From Chlorophyllum brunneum (Eukaryota > Basidiomycota > Agaricomycetes > Agaricales > Agaricaceae), in the NCBI GenBank assembly GCA_963576785.1, contig OY756151.1, forward strand, positions 1 through 64,000: a stretch of DNA of 64,000 bases, given 5' to 3'. The position numbers were made by a program, and so were the translations under genes. Below the pieces are notes generated by a model, which was not told where the DNA came from, ran no database searches, and saw only the letters and a program-made list of their open reading frames with translations. This document shows positions 33,869-45,398 of this stretch, piece after piece. Position 1 is the first letter of the stretch, and the number at the start of each line of letters is the position of its first letter.

Positions 33869-35085
33869 ATGGTCAAAGTCTCCGTCTTCTTCGTCCTTTC
33901 CGCCCTTTCCTACTTCGCTACGGCTGTGCCCGTACTTCAAAAGCGTATCTCCCAAGATACCGCAGCTTCCAAAACCCTCTGGGAGGCGGCCTGCGTAAGC
34001 CTTCACAATTTCTCCTTATCTGTAGTCGCTGACTTATTCATAGAACAAAGCTGGAGGTGCGGATCAATGCAACAAGATTGCCGTTGTCGCAGCTGGTACT
34101 CTCCTTCGTGGTGCAGGCGACTGCGAGCAACAGGACTCTGCCGATCAAATGATCGACCTGGCCAAACAGCTCAACAACGATCCCGAGATGATCAGACTTG
34201 CACAACTCTTTGCCCAACAACCTCGTAACGCAGTATGTATTTATCTCCACGCTTCATGGTTTCTAAGCTGACATCACGCTATTCTCTTCCAGCCCGACAG
34301 TCTCCAGGTACCATACTGCCAAACAGCACCTAAAAATGCCGAATTGAATGGTCTCTTCCACTGTCAATTTGCTGGTTCCAAGTTCCCCAACTTTAGTGGT
34401 GATGGAACTGGAAACGTTCCCCTTGGCTTGTCTGCTGTTAACCCACCAGGTTCCTGCCCTGCTAAGACTGACGGCCCTGTTCCGGATGGTGTTCAGTTGA
34501 ACACCATTGCGCAGGATCCAGGTGCTGGTTCTGGTGCGGGTGGTGCCAACAATAACCAAAACGGAGGAGCTGCCGGGAACGACGTTCCCCAACCAAGCAG
34601 TGATGTCTCTCAAGCAGTCCCAACACAAGTCGCATCAAACAACGCCGACTCCCAAGCAAACCCAGCCCAATCCACTCCCGCCACTGGAGGTTCTAGTGCC
34701 GCCGGAGCCAAACCTTTCACCCGTCGTACGTCCCTCTCCCCTCTTCAACACAAAAAAACTAATATTTCAACAGAAAACGGACTGGACGCTCAATCTCAGA
34801 ACACCAAGTTCGCAAGCTTGACCGCCAACTCTCCATGCACCGACGGTCAAAATGCATGTGTCGGAAACTCATTTGCGCAATGCGTTGGTGGTAAATTCTC
34901 TCTTAGCCCATGTGGGAGTGGATTAGTCTGTGCCGCACTTCCCTTGGTTAACTCTGCAGGAACCGTAAGTCTCCTTTCCTCAATTATATATAACCTAAAA
35001 ACTCATTGATGTGATGTTATCTTAGTCCATCGCTTGCACGACCGCTGCCGATCGTGATGCCAGAATCGCTGCCACCGGTGCCTAA
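33869..35085 (+). CDS. Secreted protein with C-terminal CBM19-like chitin-binding module
   Basis: The model is 33869..33994, 34044..34232, 34294..34735, 34774..34964, 35026..35085, giving 335 aa; all exons close in frame. The protein starts MVKVSVFFVLSALSYFATA, a signal peptide cut near residue 19. LQKRIS follows, a possible Kex2 site. A cysteine-containing N-terminal domain (residues ~30-110) is followed by a Gly/Asn/Gln/Pro/Ser-rich linker (~150-265). The C-terminal ~70 residues hold six cysteines in the order CTDGQNACVGN, FAQCVGGKFSLSPCGSGLVC and SIACTT. That is the pattern of CBM19-like modules, a chitin-binding family frequent in fungal secreted proteins. It probably acts in the cell wall or extracellular space. 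The role of the N-terminal domain is unknown. Confidence 0.8.
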
Positions 35086-35705
35086 TTTTTTTTGACCTTG
35101 AATGAAGATTGATTACATTCCACTCATTTCATAAAACTCGCGACTAGTTGTTCTTTCATAGGATCGGATTGGATATCATGTATTCCTAGTACTGCTCTAC
35201 TGTATTCAATTCTTCACATAGGTGTTGTTTGATAGTAATGGATTGAAGTTGTCTCCCCGGATATCAATCCGGGGGGTTTGATGTCATGAGTCGGGATGAT
35301 ATCTGAGAGATGGATAGATGGATGAGAGCTTGGGTGTTTATGATTTGGATGTGTGATTGTGATTGTTCGAGTGGGGATGCATTGGAAGGGGATATGATGC
35401 GTTGATAGACGGATATCTAATTTTGTTAACGATGGGGCCATCGTTCTTATGATGTGATCCATCTTGAGAACAATGTGCTTCTTGCACAAGATACTAAAGG
35501 AGAAACGTTGAGGCCAAGTATGATTCACCACATAGAGACCAGCTAGAACAAAGGAATGACCGCAGTTCAGTATAGCAAACCGCGTGCATCCATAACCACG
35601 ATCTGATCATCAAGGAGAACAAGACAAAGGTTGGAATAAGAACCAACCCACAACCCCTAAGTTTTTCGTTAGGTATCTGAGGGATACATTATTCAGAAAA
35701 CAACA
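35086..35705. other. Intergenic region between convergent genes
   Basis: Apart from the 35255-35274 hairpin, no gene or repeat is seen. Confidence 0.45.
35255..35274. other. Perfect GC-rich hairpin
   Basis: CCCCGGAT-ATCA-ATCCGGGG forms a perfect 8-bp stem with a four-base loop, about 170 bp after the CBM19-like gene and upstream-in-sequence of the convergent TatD gene. Its role is unknown; it could shape 3' ends. Confidence 0.5.
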
Positions 35706-36978
35706 TCAAACACCATAAACCTTCCTCGCATTCTCCCTGGCCTCTTTCATAACTTTCTCAGCATCCCAATCCCCACCAGCAACATTCGCCACAAACTCTG
35801 CCGTCCAAGGTATCATCGCCGTATGACATAGCGGAAGTTTCTTGCCTTTGAGATCTGGAAGAGCATTGTACAGATTCGCGGGGACCATGTATGGAGCGTC
35901 TGTTTCCAAGAGAATGCGGAGTGGGGCGTTTGGATTTGAAGTGGACATGTTTTTGATTACGGTGGAGGTGTCGGCGTTGGTAGAGTATGTTATAACGCCT
36001 AGAAGGGATCTGTAGTGAGTTCGAGGGAGGGGGAGGGGAAATGGGACGCACCTGTAATGCCTATATAAAGATTCGGGAAATGGTCAAGTAAACGTTGTGC
36101 AAAATCCGGAGAGTCGGTGAAACAATGTATATGGATCTATTTACGTCAATAGGCCAAAGAAAAAAGAGCCGAGTTGAACGAACTTTATGTTCCTTTGGCA
36201 CCTCCTCCTTTAATATTGTCTCTGTATCGTCATCGGCTTCACGCGTGTGTATCGTCAAGGGCTTTCCTAGTTTGACTGCTTGTTTGACTTGTCTACGGAA
36301 GACGGAGCGTTGGATATCGCGGGGAGAGTTGTCGTAGTGGTAGTCTAGGCCCATTTCGCCCCATCCGACGCAGCGCGGATGGGACATGGCTTCTATACTG
36401 CGGAGGTGTTAGAGGAAACCTGAGAGAAATAGTGAAAAGTCGTACATTTCGTTCTCTATTTCGTCGGTGTAGTGCTGAGCTTCATGCCTGCGGGTTATGA
36501 GAATAGGATTGGGCCTCCCTGTATAAGACTCACGGATGAACACCTAAACAAGCGGTTAGACCTCGAGTTCAAAGTAGAACGTTTGGCATGACTGACCCAT
36601 AACGAACCAATAATCTGTACGTCCCCACTTGTCTTGACGATCCTCGGACTTGAGCGCCGAGTCGGCAAACTCGCGCCAGTACTTCCGAACTGGAGCTTCG
36701 CACCAAACATCAACGATGGATTGTACATTTCTGTCCGCGTATAGATTACGAATCAAATCAAAGACATTCTCATGTTTTCCCTGTTTGTACCGCTGGCGAT
36801 ATGACTCGAATGTCGATGCGAGGTGGGTATGGGTGTCAACGATAGCAGACGCAGAGGGTGGCGGGGGGAGGACGAGATATTCCTCTGGCGGAGTATTTGA
36901 CTTTTTCTTGCCCATGCGCGAGTAGCAGCGGAAGATCTGATAGTGTCTGCAGGCTAGCGAGCGTGCGGCAGGATTCAT
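35706..36978 (-). CDS. TatD-family metal-dependent deoxyribonuclease
   Basis: Six exons, complement(35706..35998, 36052..36136, 36184..36397, 36446..36487, 36534..36543, 36597..36978), give 341 aa with exact frame closure. Exon 2 is a 10-base microexon coding the Gly-Val-His-Pro junction. TatD-type metal ligands are all visible: DTHTHL near the start, VHPHEA, GEMGLDYHYD, KPLTIHTRE, IHIHCFTD and LLETDAPYM. TatD enzymes are 3'-5' DNA exonucleases linked to DNA repair and apoptosis-like DNA degradation. The first ~30 residues are basic and could target mitochondria, and GKKKSN follows. The start ATG is close to the plus-strand F-box gene, giving a divergent pair. It looks intact. Confidence 0.9.
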
Positions 36979-37144
36979 GGAAGAAAGAATTCGGTCGTGG
37001 GAAGCGACATAATAATAACATATTCTAATTTGATTATTGGGGGCTCCAAGTGAGCTGTTTCCGCAACACGCGTTGGTGGTGAGTGGGAAAGAGGGCCGGG
37101 CCGAGGCTAGGGTGTTGAAGAGGATATGTCGTGAGAACATACGC

Positions 37145-38911
37145 ATGGACGAAATAACCTTCCTCACTGCAACTGTAGCCCGTCTCGACCTCGAAATTCA
37201 GCGCCTCAACGACCACCGCGCCTCTCTCCTCCGCAGACTCAACCAAATTAAACCCTCCACCCGCATCCTCCCCCCGGAAACCCTCGCCCTCATCTTCCAC
37301 CATGCCTCCCAGCACATCCCCCTCACTGCAGATTTCTTCCCAAACAAGAAACCTTATCGCACCTCTCCTCTCCTCCTCGGCTCTGTGTGTTCCCATTGGC
37401 GTCAGGTAGCATGGTCAACGCCAATCCTGTGGACATACATCGATCCCGTACCCATCCGGCGTAATGCGCAGCACACTGATGCCGCCCTTCTACGCCTCTA
37501 CTTCAACAATGCCCGCGCTCTCCCTGTCTCGCTCCAAATTAAACTCGACAGGTTATCTTCTTCTCCCCCTACCGCCTCTGAAGAAATCCTCCGAGCGGTA
37601 TTCCTCGAGAACTCACACAACATCGGAGTATTGATGTGCACTTCCAAGTCATCACTTCGTCAGCGTTGGGCAATGTTAGCTCCCAAACTTGCTCATTCCC
37701 AATTTCCCAACCTTGAGCGATTGGAAATCAACCTGCGTGGTGCACCCCTGTCGCGATATGACACCCCTATGTTTACCAATGCACCAAAGCTCACGAGGGT
37801 CATGTTTGCGGGGTATCAACTACCGCACGAGACCTTCTGGGACCAGATCACCGTGCTCGAATTGAGCGCCCTGCCCGTCAGCCAATGTCTAGAAACCCTC
37901 GTCCGTTGTCCCAATCTCATCGATTTCAGATGCACCAGCCCACGACCATCCCACAAATCAATCGATTCCGCCATGCACGGACGTTCTCCTGTCACATTCT
38001 CACACCTAAAAAAATTCGAATGGATAGGCGCACTAGCGGAGTGGGACATCTTTCTTTACTCTTATGTCCGCCTACCAAATCTTCGTCATCTGATTTTGGG
38101 TACTTCCCATCCCCTCTCAAGACCACTCGATCCAATCATTCCTCCTTCAAGTGATACCCGCACAACAGACCCAGAACTCTGGAAATCATTCCTCCGGCAT
38201 ATCAAAGATCTTACGACCCTCGAATGTACAGTATTTCACTCGGCACAAGAGTGGTTGGATATTTTTGATATTTTTTCAACAAGTGTTCATACACTTCGGT
38301 TTACCGCGTTTAGAGATGCGGAGGAGACCGTGCGGCTTTTACGGGCGTTACAACTCACTTATGAGGGTGAAGTGGAGACGCGCAACTATTTGCCGAATTT
38401 ACGAGTCTTGAATGCGACACTGGATTTACATCCAGATCGATCGAAACATGTTCTTGATATTATCTGTTCGCGTCGTCTTCGACCCATGGTCCCCGTCCCA
38501 CCCTCTTCCGACCCTCCGGCCAACATAGCCAATTTAGCCTCCGATTCTACTTCGACTCTATCCACCACCCCTCCTCTTTCCGAATCTACACCCTCCATCG
38601 TCATACTCGACACAGACGCGGAAAACCCATCCTCTTCATCTCCACCATCCATCTCGCCATCATCTTCTTCTACACTCAATCCCACGACTTTAGCTAGTCC
38701 CCTCCATCGAACTCCAAATGATTACCTAACCAATGCCAGTATTGATTACTCCTATTGGACTAACCATACACGTTTGGAGGAAGCGATGATTAAATGTTGG
38801 CCGTTTGGATTTGATTTTGGGGAGAGGGAGAGAGAGGTTGCGAGGATGTTGAAGGAAGGAGGCTTGAAGTTGGATGTGTTTGGACAGGCGAGTAGAGTGG
38901 ATTGGTTGTAA
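37145..38911 (+). CDS. F-box/LRR protein, intronless
   Basis: A single exon of 588 aa starts at the ATG at 37145 (MDEITFLTATVARLDLEIQR). A longer reading from 37037 lacks support. It has the same architecture as the 25125-26675 gene: a short N-terminal coiled coil, then STRILPPETLALIFHHASQ (F-box-like), then CSHWRQVAWSTPILWTYI. Leucine-rich repeats follow (FPNLERLEINL, CPNLIDFRCT, LPNLRHLILG). Near residues 470-535 there is an inserted Ser/Pro/Thr-rich disordered loop (SSSSPPSISPSSSSTLNP) absent from the paralogue. The end is a Lys/Glu-rich helix. It is probably an SCF substrate adaptor. The start is about 170 bp from the divergent TatD start. Confidence 0.85.
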   Translation: MDEITFLTATVARLDLEIQRLNDHRASLLRRLNQIKPSTRILPPETLALIFHHASQHIPLTADFFPNKKPYRTSPLLLGSVCSHWRQVAWSTPILWTYIDPVPIRRNAQHTDAALLRLYFNNARALPVSLQIKLDRLSSSPPTASEEILRAVFLENSHNIGVLMCTSKSSLRQRWAMLAPKLAHSQFPNLERLEINLRGAPLSRYDTPMFTNAPKLTRVMFAGYQLPHETFWDQITVLELSALPVSQCLETLVRCPNLIDFRCTSPRPSHKSIDSAMHGRSPVTFSHLKKFEWIGALAEWDIFLYSYVRLPNLRHLILGTSHPLSRPLDPIIPPSSDTRTTDPELWKSFLRHIKDLTTLECTVFHSAQEWLDIFDIFSTSVHTLRFTAFRDAEETVRLLRALQLTYEGEVETRNYLPNLRVLNATLDLHPDRSKHVLDIICSRRLRPMVPVPPSSDPPANIANLASDSTSTLSTTPPLSESTPSIVILDTDAENPSSSSPPSISPSSSSTLNPTTLASPLHRTPNDYLTNASIDYSYWTNHTRLEEAMIKCWPFGFDFGEREREVARMLKEGGLKLDVFGQASRVDWL

Positions 38912-39205
38912 TTTTTCACTCGATGTTACGCCTATACCAGTTGATCGGATCCAATGTTGGATATGGGTTTATTTGAGACGCAAGAACCGTCGTTGATTGT
39001 TTTGTTAGCTACCCTATAGTACTCGAATCTTACTGTATCGATTTTCCGTATTTCATTCTTTGTGGACTACCGTGGTTGTTTCAGGCATACCTGACGTTGG
39101 TCTGTAACACTTGACTGAAACTATGTTAAGGAGATGTTGGTTGTTTTAGTTGTCGATCCATACAAATGCCCATACGGCGTACCTCACACTCTTCGTCCCA
39201 ACCCC

Positions 39206-40423
39206 ATGTTCCTCAAACGTTTATTCTCAAAATTTCCCCCGCAGAAAATGAAGGAAGTCGAACAATCCAAGGACCACAACACACCTTTTCCAGTCCTCCC
39301 AACGGAACTTTGGATCAAAATCATCAGACATCATCGACACGACCGCGGTGTACTATATCGACTCTGTCTGGTTTCCAAATTGTTAAAGTCGGTCGCGCAG
39401 CCAGTCCTCTTTTACTGGATCGACTATAACCAAGGAATCAACGTAACGAGGTATCGTAAGCTTGGTCGATGCGGAAAAAAAAAGTATCGTCATGTCCTCA
39501 CATACGTTCGCGATTTTACCGTACGCTTCAACATCCCTTTCCGCGATACAAAACCCGGATTCGACCTACCCCCACCTCATCCAGCCGCCTTACTCCCATG
39601 CATGATTAATCTCAGACGCCTCAGAATTGTTGTTCAGAATCAACAAGAGAGATTATTATTCCAAGTGCTTCTACATTGCACCGCAATGCCTCACTTGGAG
39701 GAATTATACTTCACGTATAATAGGTCCTTGGCAGATGAAGAAAAGGAAGTGGTGGAGAAGTTTATATCGAAACAGAGTCATCTCAAACGACTCAGCATCA
39801 ACATACCCGATTGTCTCCACTTTCCACCAAAAGTGTTTGATTGCCTCAAATATATAGAAGCCAACCGCAAACAAACAATCGCTTTGCTCTCTAGCGCAGC
39901 TCGAATTAGGAATATAACGATCAGAGATGACTGGGATTCAAATTCATGTCAATCGAATGTTTCCGATTCTGAGGGAAGAATGATACAAAAAGAATTAGAC
40001 CTCATCCGCAGTCTATACATTCCAACTCCGGCATCATGGAAACTTTGGGAATATTCAAAAAACTTGGAAGTTTTATGGTTCGGTGGACGCGCTTTGAAGG
40101 CAAGTGTACACAATTAGTAATTCATGATACAAAAGTAACACACAAAACCCAAGATCGACTTTTATCAATTTATTCCGCAATTTACCACCCTGAAGGTTCT
40201 TTTCTTGAATGCATTTGAAATCGAGGACGAAGAGAGAAATAAATGGGTGCAATATCTATTCTCTAGGATGTCACTCTTGGAACGCGTTATCATCCCAAAT
40301 CCTTGCACACAACCTGAGCATTATGCTAATATTTGGTACCGCGGAGGTACTACCGATTACTATGACACATTCCCACAATTTAGATATGCTACGTTTGGTT
40401 TTGGTTTGTGGTATAGTTATTAG
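39206..40423 (+). CDS. F-box protein with a GC-AG intron
   Basis: The model is 39206..40099, 40154..40423, giving 387 aa. The F-box start is FPVLPTELWIKIIRHHRHDR, then YRLCLVSKLLKSVAQPVLF. The middle is leucine-rich (CMINLRRLRIVV, MPHLEELYF). The 54-nt intron begins GCAAGT rather than GT. Splicing it joins GGRALK directly to IDFYQFIPQFTTL and recovers another ~90 residues, while not splicing gives a stop five codons later. Frame closure and composition support the GC donor. The start could instead be one of two nearby ATGs (39134 or 39248). Its role is probably an SCF adaptor. Confidence 0.75.
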
Positions 40424-40718
40424 GGATGAAAGAAAATTTCAAGGATCTTCTGTTTGAATGGAGACTATCTAGGACATCATCTAGAGACTGAGTAAAATCT
40501 AATTTACACTCATGCACTGATCTCATTTTCTAGTACGTTCCGCACAGTCCATCACCCATGTAATCTCACGATCTTGTAGTGTATTTCATACAAGAGCTTT
40601 CTAGATCGCCGTTCAATACCCTGATACCGGTCTGCTTTCGTGTCCTCACCTTCCTTGTCAGCCATTGACCTCTTGACGTCTAGTGACACTGTCTTTGACA
40701 ATACCCTATATAATCTCA

Positions 40719-40835
40719 ATGCCCGTCGATTTTCAATCAAAAGAAGACGAAATCAAGTACATCAATGACCAGCTCCTTCAATCTGAGGAGCAGATCCGAC
40801 AAATACTCTCAAACCGTATTACCTTCCTCCACTGA
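40719..40835 (+). pseudogene. Truncated N-terminus of an F-box gene
   Basis: ATG at 40719 begins 38 codons of the coiled-coil start typical of the F-box paralogues here: EIKYINDQLLQSEEQIRQIL, then a SNRITFLH segment. The frame ends in TGA, where paralogues usually continue with an Arg-Leu-x-x-I stretch. After the stop the sequence still reads LNNIQSLDNISK and then degenerates before any F-box motif. The gene has therefore lost its F-box and LRR parts. A single nonsense change plus truncation is the simplest history. Confidence 0.6.
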
Positions 40836-41413
40836 CTAAACAACATTCAATCTCTGGACAATATTTCAAAGAGCTGGGTCTACTGCGCACTCACCACGAA
40901 ATATCGACCTCCCTGGTAGTCCTCAGTGCCATATACTCCAGATGGCACCAGATCATCCTGCTGCTGGTTGCTGCAACAACTCATTATGGTCATTTTATCA
41001 ACACAAAGTCCAGCCAGCCAAAGGTGTTGAAAAGCAGACTTTGATTGTGGACCTTTGACAACATCAAACTGCAACAGACAACAAAGCAGTGACTCAGAAC
41101 AATTGTACACTGTACAAGCATATCAACATCAGATTGGTTGAAGGGTCTCAAAGGGAAATCCCACCTACCACAAGGGATCCAGCAGCATTGAGTAAATGGA
41201 AGAGATTGGGTGTAAACCTGAGGAACTTGATGGAAAGAGAGCTACCACAGATTTCATTTGGTTCTGCCTTGCCTATACTGGATACCAATTTCTGGGTTGG
41301 AGGGTCATCATGTTGTTGAACTATCAGATTAATACAGAGCTGTAACAAGGGTGAACTGTAAACCATAGGAAGACATCTAATACAGAAGAGGAGTAGGGAA
41401 AACACCAAGTATA
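40836..41413. other. Spacer with unassigned AT-rich sequence
   Basis: No supported gene. The composition shifts toward the transposon-like pattern, so an unrecognised element fragment may have replaced the rest of the truncated F-box gene. Confidence 0.35.
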
Positions 41414-44206
41414 CTAGGGACTACGGAGTATATGTTCAGGGGCAGGAAGATAAGGCCTCTTCGGAGCAGGCAACTCCCCATCTCCTGAATCATCTCGAGG
41501 CCGTTTCCCATGTTCGGATCCTAAGTCGCCACCTGAGGTGATAGAGGCAGATGGTCCCAGCATGGACACGGGAGTGGTCGAAGGACCGGCCTCAACTGTT
41601 GCCTGGTCAGAGACAGGGGTGTCCGACGCCGGGAAAGGTTGTTTCCGGATTGGTTTATTTGTGTGAACGTCAATAAGACCAGGAAAAGCCTCATCGTCAT
41701 CCACCCCCTGGGAGAAGATGGCGAATTTGGTCAAAGGAGTCATCATCAGAGGATAAACTAACGCATATGAGCCAATATCCGAGGTTCGATTGGCTTGATA
41801 ACGTGCGAGGTAGGATTGATACAAATCACCTGCCATTTCCACTAAGGAAGCACGGCACATACGAAGGGTAAAATGCAGATGCGTCCGTAACATGGCATAG
41901 AGATGGGTATGATGTTGGAAAACCTGAAACCGTTCACGCGTTGCCCGAAGTTGATTGACATAGATTGTCTTCGCATACATTTGTGAAGGTTCATAGTCGA
42001 CTCGAGCGGTGAAAATCCATAAAGCAATCCAGAAAAGAGATTCCAGATCGTGCTGGAAGTTGTAACTCGTTGTTTCCCGTTGCTTATATGCCGATTCTGG
42101 TTGCTCGAATAGAACATTTGTCGCATCACCCTTTATTGCATCCCTTGGTCGACGGGACTGCAAAAGCTGGCCAAACAAAGATCCGGAAGACCCTCCTTTG
42201 GGCACGGGAGTTGGGTCTCCAAGGACACTGTATCCGGACAACATCTCCAACGGCATAAAATACGGTGTACCCTGCAGAGCGGGTTAATAGGTGGAACATG
42301 GAGGGCGACGAACACCTGCCGTCTTTGGATCAGAACTGGAGGCAGTTGAGCCAAATTGCTTGGCATATTCCAGGTCACTCAACTTCCCTGTTAAATTGCC
42401 TTCCTCGTCTTCGAAGATCAGAATATTGCCGGTGCTGACATCACGGTGAACCCATCCCGCAATGAATAGTATCAGAAGCGCTAACCATAATTGGTATGGA
42501 TACGGTCAAGCAAAGCAGATACTCACCAACTAAAGCATCAGCCAAGGCCAAAAACGAGGATTGAAGATCGACAGCATCATGAAGAGCCGTGCAGACATCG
42601 GAATAGATGATGACATGGCGCCTTTTCGGTTTGTAGGCCCGGGGAGGTCTCGACCGATCTTCAGCGACCCTCTGCTCAATGGGACGTGTTGCAGTGCCGC
42701 GATCTCCACTAGGGTCTGAGCCAGGAATTCGATGGCTCTTGGGTTCTCCATCACGGGACTTGTCTGAAAAAAAGAGCCCAGTAGTCGGAGTGGCATCCTG
42801 GGGGACTGGTCGCGTTGTCGGGCCTTGATGGTCCTCTTCAATGCCCACAAAATACCCCCGGTACGTATTGTTTTCGATGCGCTTCAGAATTTCTCCGCTA
42901 GTCATCGAGTTCCACTGCTCAATGAGATCGAGACGGGAATCCTGACCATTCCTCTTCAATTCCTTCTGCTTCTCCACCTCCGCAAATATTGCACCCTGAA
43001 TCGCTTTCTCCGACAAAGCGTCCTCCTCCAACCAGACATCCTTGAGCGCAACTTTCTTCTTTCCAGGTAAGGGAGGACCCCCGGGCTTTGAAACCTCGAT
43101 CGCTTCCCACACTCGCGTCATACGCCCTGTGATACCCAAGGACCGATAGCTAGCTAGACTGCGCCTTGATTCGAAATATCGGGTAGCACCTCCAACCCCG
43201 ATTTCATACGTGTAGTGAATGCCTTCACGAACTCTCCGATGGACCGTCGAGTCATAACCAAGCTGGGCTTCGTCCGCAAATAAGAAGGAAAGGAAGACCG
43301 AAATCAATCTCTTGTAGTCCTGGTGGAAAGGATCGTATCAGACAGTGGCAAGGAAGGATTCGTGGGCCCACTCACATGGAGAAAATTGAAATCGTGTGAT
43401 TTGGAAGAATGGGATCGGGAGAAATACCACAGAGCCATCTTGTCGTCCTCGATCGTAAACTACAAGCGAGCGTGAGCTGAATCAACATTCGGGTGCAGAA
43501 GACCTACGCTAAACATGAAGATGCGACGGGGATCATCATTCATGATGTGACTGGCTCCAGAGACCAGTTTCTGGCGGTTCTTTAAACGCATCGAGGTTAG
43601 GAATGAACAGCCATTAAACGGGCTACTGACATCGACCCAGTCCTCCTCGTTCTTCTTGAACTCGGCAGAAACAGCTATGTTTGGGGCAGCAAGTTTCGTA
43701 CCCCGCCTCGCAATTTGCGAGCCCCTCGCCAGCTCAAAACATCCGTCTATTTTGAAGGTAGCGCCATAAAGTTCGGAAAAGACATTGTCGTCAGGACAAT
43801 CGCGGTATTCCACGCGAGGCTCAGCGGCTCGTCCTTGAACACTGTGATCAGGTAGCTTGTACTTTGAGATGGCTTCTGCGATGGTCTTCAGAGGTTTAAA
43901 CGTATCTTTTTCGTTCGTAGCGAGCAGTGACGGCGAGTCTGCGAAATCCTTCCACTTGAGACCGCCTGTTGCCTTTTCTACTAGAAGCCCTTCATCGCAA
44001 AGTAGCCGCACACAGTCGGCGACCTCCTGTGGCGACGGAACGAAAGGCAGATATGACTGTTGAAAGCTGTCGACGCTGCATACCAACATCTCACTATCCA
44101 TCTCAGTCGCGATCGCATTCCTAGTATGGGTCACTTTATGACCATCTCCAGTTGATTTCCCCGAGCGAGGGGTAGAGCAAGGTCTGGGGGGACAAGATGT
44201 AAGCAA
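41414..44206 (-). CDS. FunK1-type fungal protein kinase
   Basis: The gene has several exons. The coding parts recognised are 44206-43490, 43450-43376, 43317-42530 and 42480-41414, with short introns. The start at 44206 is not secure. The N-terminal part contains the FunK1-type MDSEMLVCSVDSFQQSYLP segment and VEYRDCPDDNVFSELYG. Next come NDDPRRIFMFS and FTIEDDKMALWYFSRS. The kinase lobe holds a TYEIGVGGATRYFE glycine-containing region and the catalytic loop GWVHRDVSTGNILIFED (HRD with Asn). LSDLEYAKQFG follows in place of DFG, and GTPYFMPLEML is the activation/APE-like segment. The intron near 42257-42310 may use a GTTCGT donor. FunK1 kinases are a basidiomycete-expanded family of unsettled function. 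The protein ends in a Ser/Pro-rich tail with KRPRDDSGDGELPAPKRP, a nuclear-localisation-like signal. Confidence 0.82.
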
Positions 44207-44874
44207 TCACGGAAAGCCAATCCTGAGTCTTGAAACCTCACGCGGTTTGCCCTGATCCTTCCGGTGTCCTGAAGTAATGATGAATGAGTTTCGTCGTGTA
44301 TGAGCCCAGATAAAACAAACTTAGGACGACCAGCCGCGGCGGACATTCAAAACTCGAGGCCAGGGGAGGAGGGACTGAGTGGGCTGTGAAGTTCAACGAC
44401 GCTAACCAAAGCTTGTTCACGCTGGGTTTAAAAGTCCGACAGTCGGACCTTTTATAATTTACTTGTGCAGCCTGTGATGAAGATAGTACACGCCCAAACC
44501 GGGAAAATGTTGACACAGTGTGGGCATGTCACGCGTGAAACGGCGCAGCCTCACATGGAGGGAACGTGAACTCACGTTGTTGCCAAAGTGGAATCGTATG
44601 GCGTGTTTTCTGTATAAAAATTATTACGCTTCACGTCACGTTTCACGTCGCGTCGCGGACGCTGAACTTCTAAATATTAAGTTGTTCTAGCATAAAAATG
44701 AGTGGCATTAGTAACAAAGAGCATAGGCCAACTACGAAGAAAGGGCTAATGACTAAAGTAGATTAATCCGAAGCTTCAAAAAAAGAGGGACTGACAACAA
44801 TTGGGTAGGTAAAATAGCAGACTATGTGCATGAACAAGAGTAGCAAAATGTGGTCAAATATCAAATGAGGGAGG
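44207..44874. other. 5' flank of the kinase gene and transposon junction
   Basis: No gene. A cluster of TCACGT/TTCACGTCGCG motifs lies at about 44627-44660, and an ACGCGT at 44530. These could be regulatory, but nothing ties them to a factor. Confidence 0.35.
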
Positions 44875-45364
44875 TGTTGAGGAAATGACCGTAACGAGTT
44901 GTTTGCTGGGGGCAGCAGTAAATGCAGTGGGAGAGAACATAGGGTCTACTCACTGAGATAATAAGCTTCTATCTGATACCTGTAGAAAGGTAATTCAGAT
45001 AGACAGATATTATTGATGAAACGGTCAATATCAGTATTGACGAGATCGAAGTCAAGTAAGTCGGTGTTTGGGTTGTACTGAAGAATGTAGGAAATGATGA
45101 GAGAAGTTGTTCGATTGAACAAGATGCAGAACTAGGTCTGCTACATGGGGTTTATATACATATTGAAGCATAGGCAAGTCATACTACATAAAATACTAGT
45201 AATGCATAGATTATTCTTTATGACTCCACTTATGACTCTCATCATATGCAGAGCAACTCATAGGAAGTTACTACGGAATGAAGTTACTGGAAAGTAACGG
45301 ATCAGTCTATATTTATCATAATGACTTCATAGTCTATTTCTAGAATATGTCCGAAACTTCAACA
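44875..45364 (-). repeat. Copia 3' LTR
   Basis: It starts TGTTGAGG and ends TTCAACA, with TGTTGA/TCAACA inverted ends, and matches 51712-52283. It lacks an ~80-bp segment present in the other LTR (about 52075-52155). Confidence 0.9.
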
Positions 45365-45398
45365 CTCCTCCTTGCTCTGTATTGATGTAGAGTTTTAA

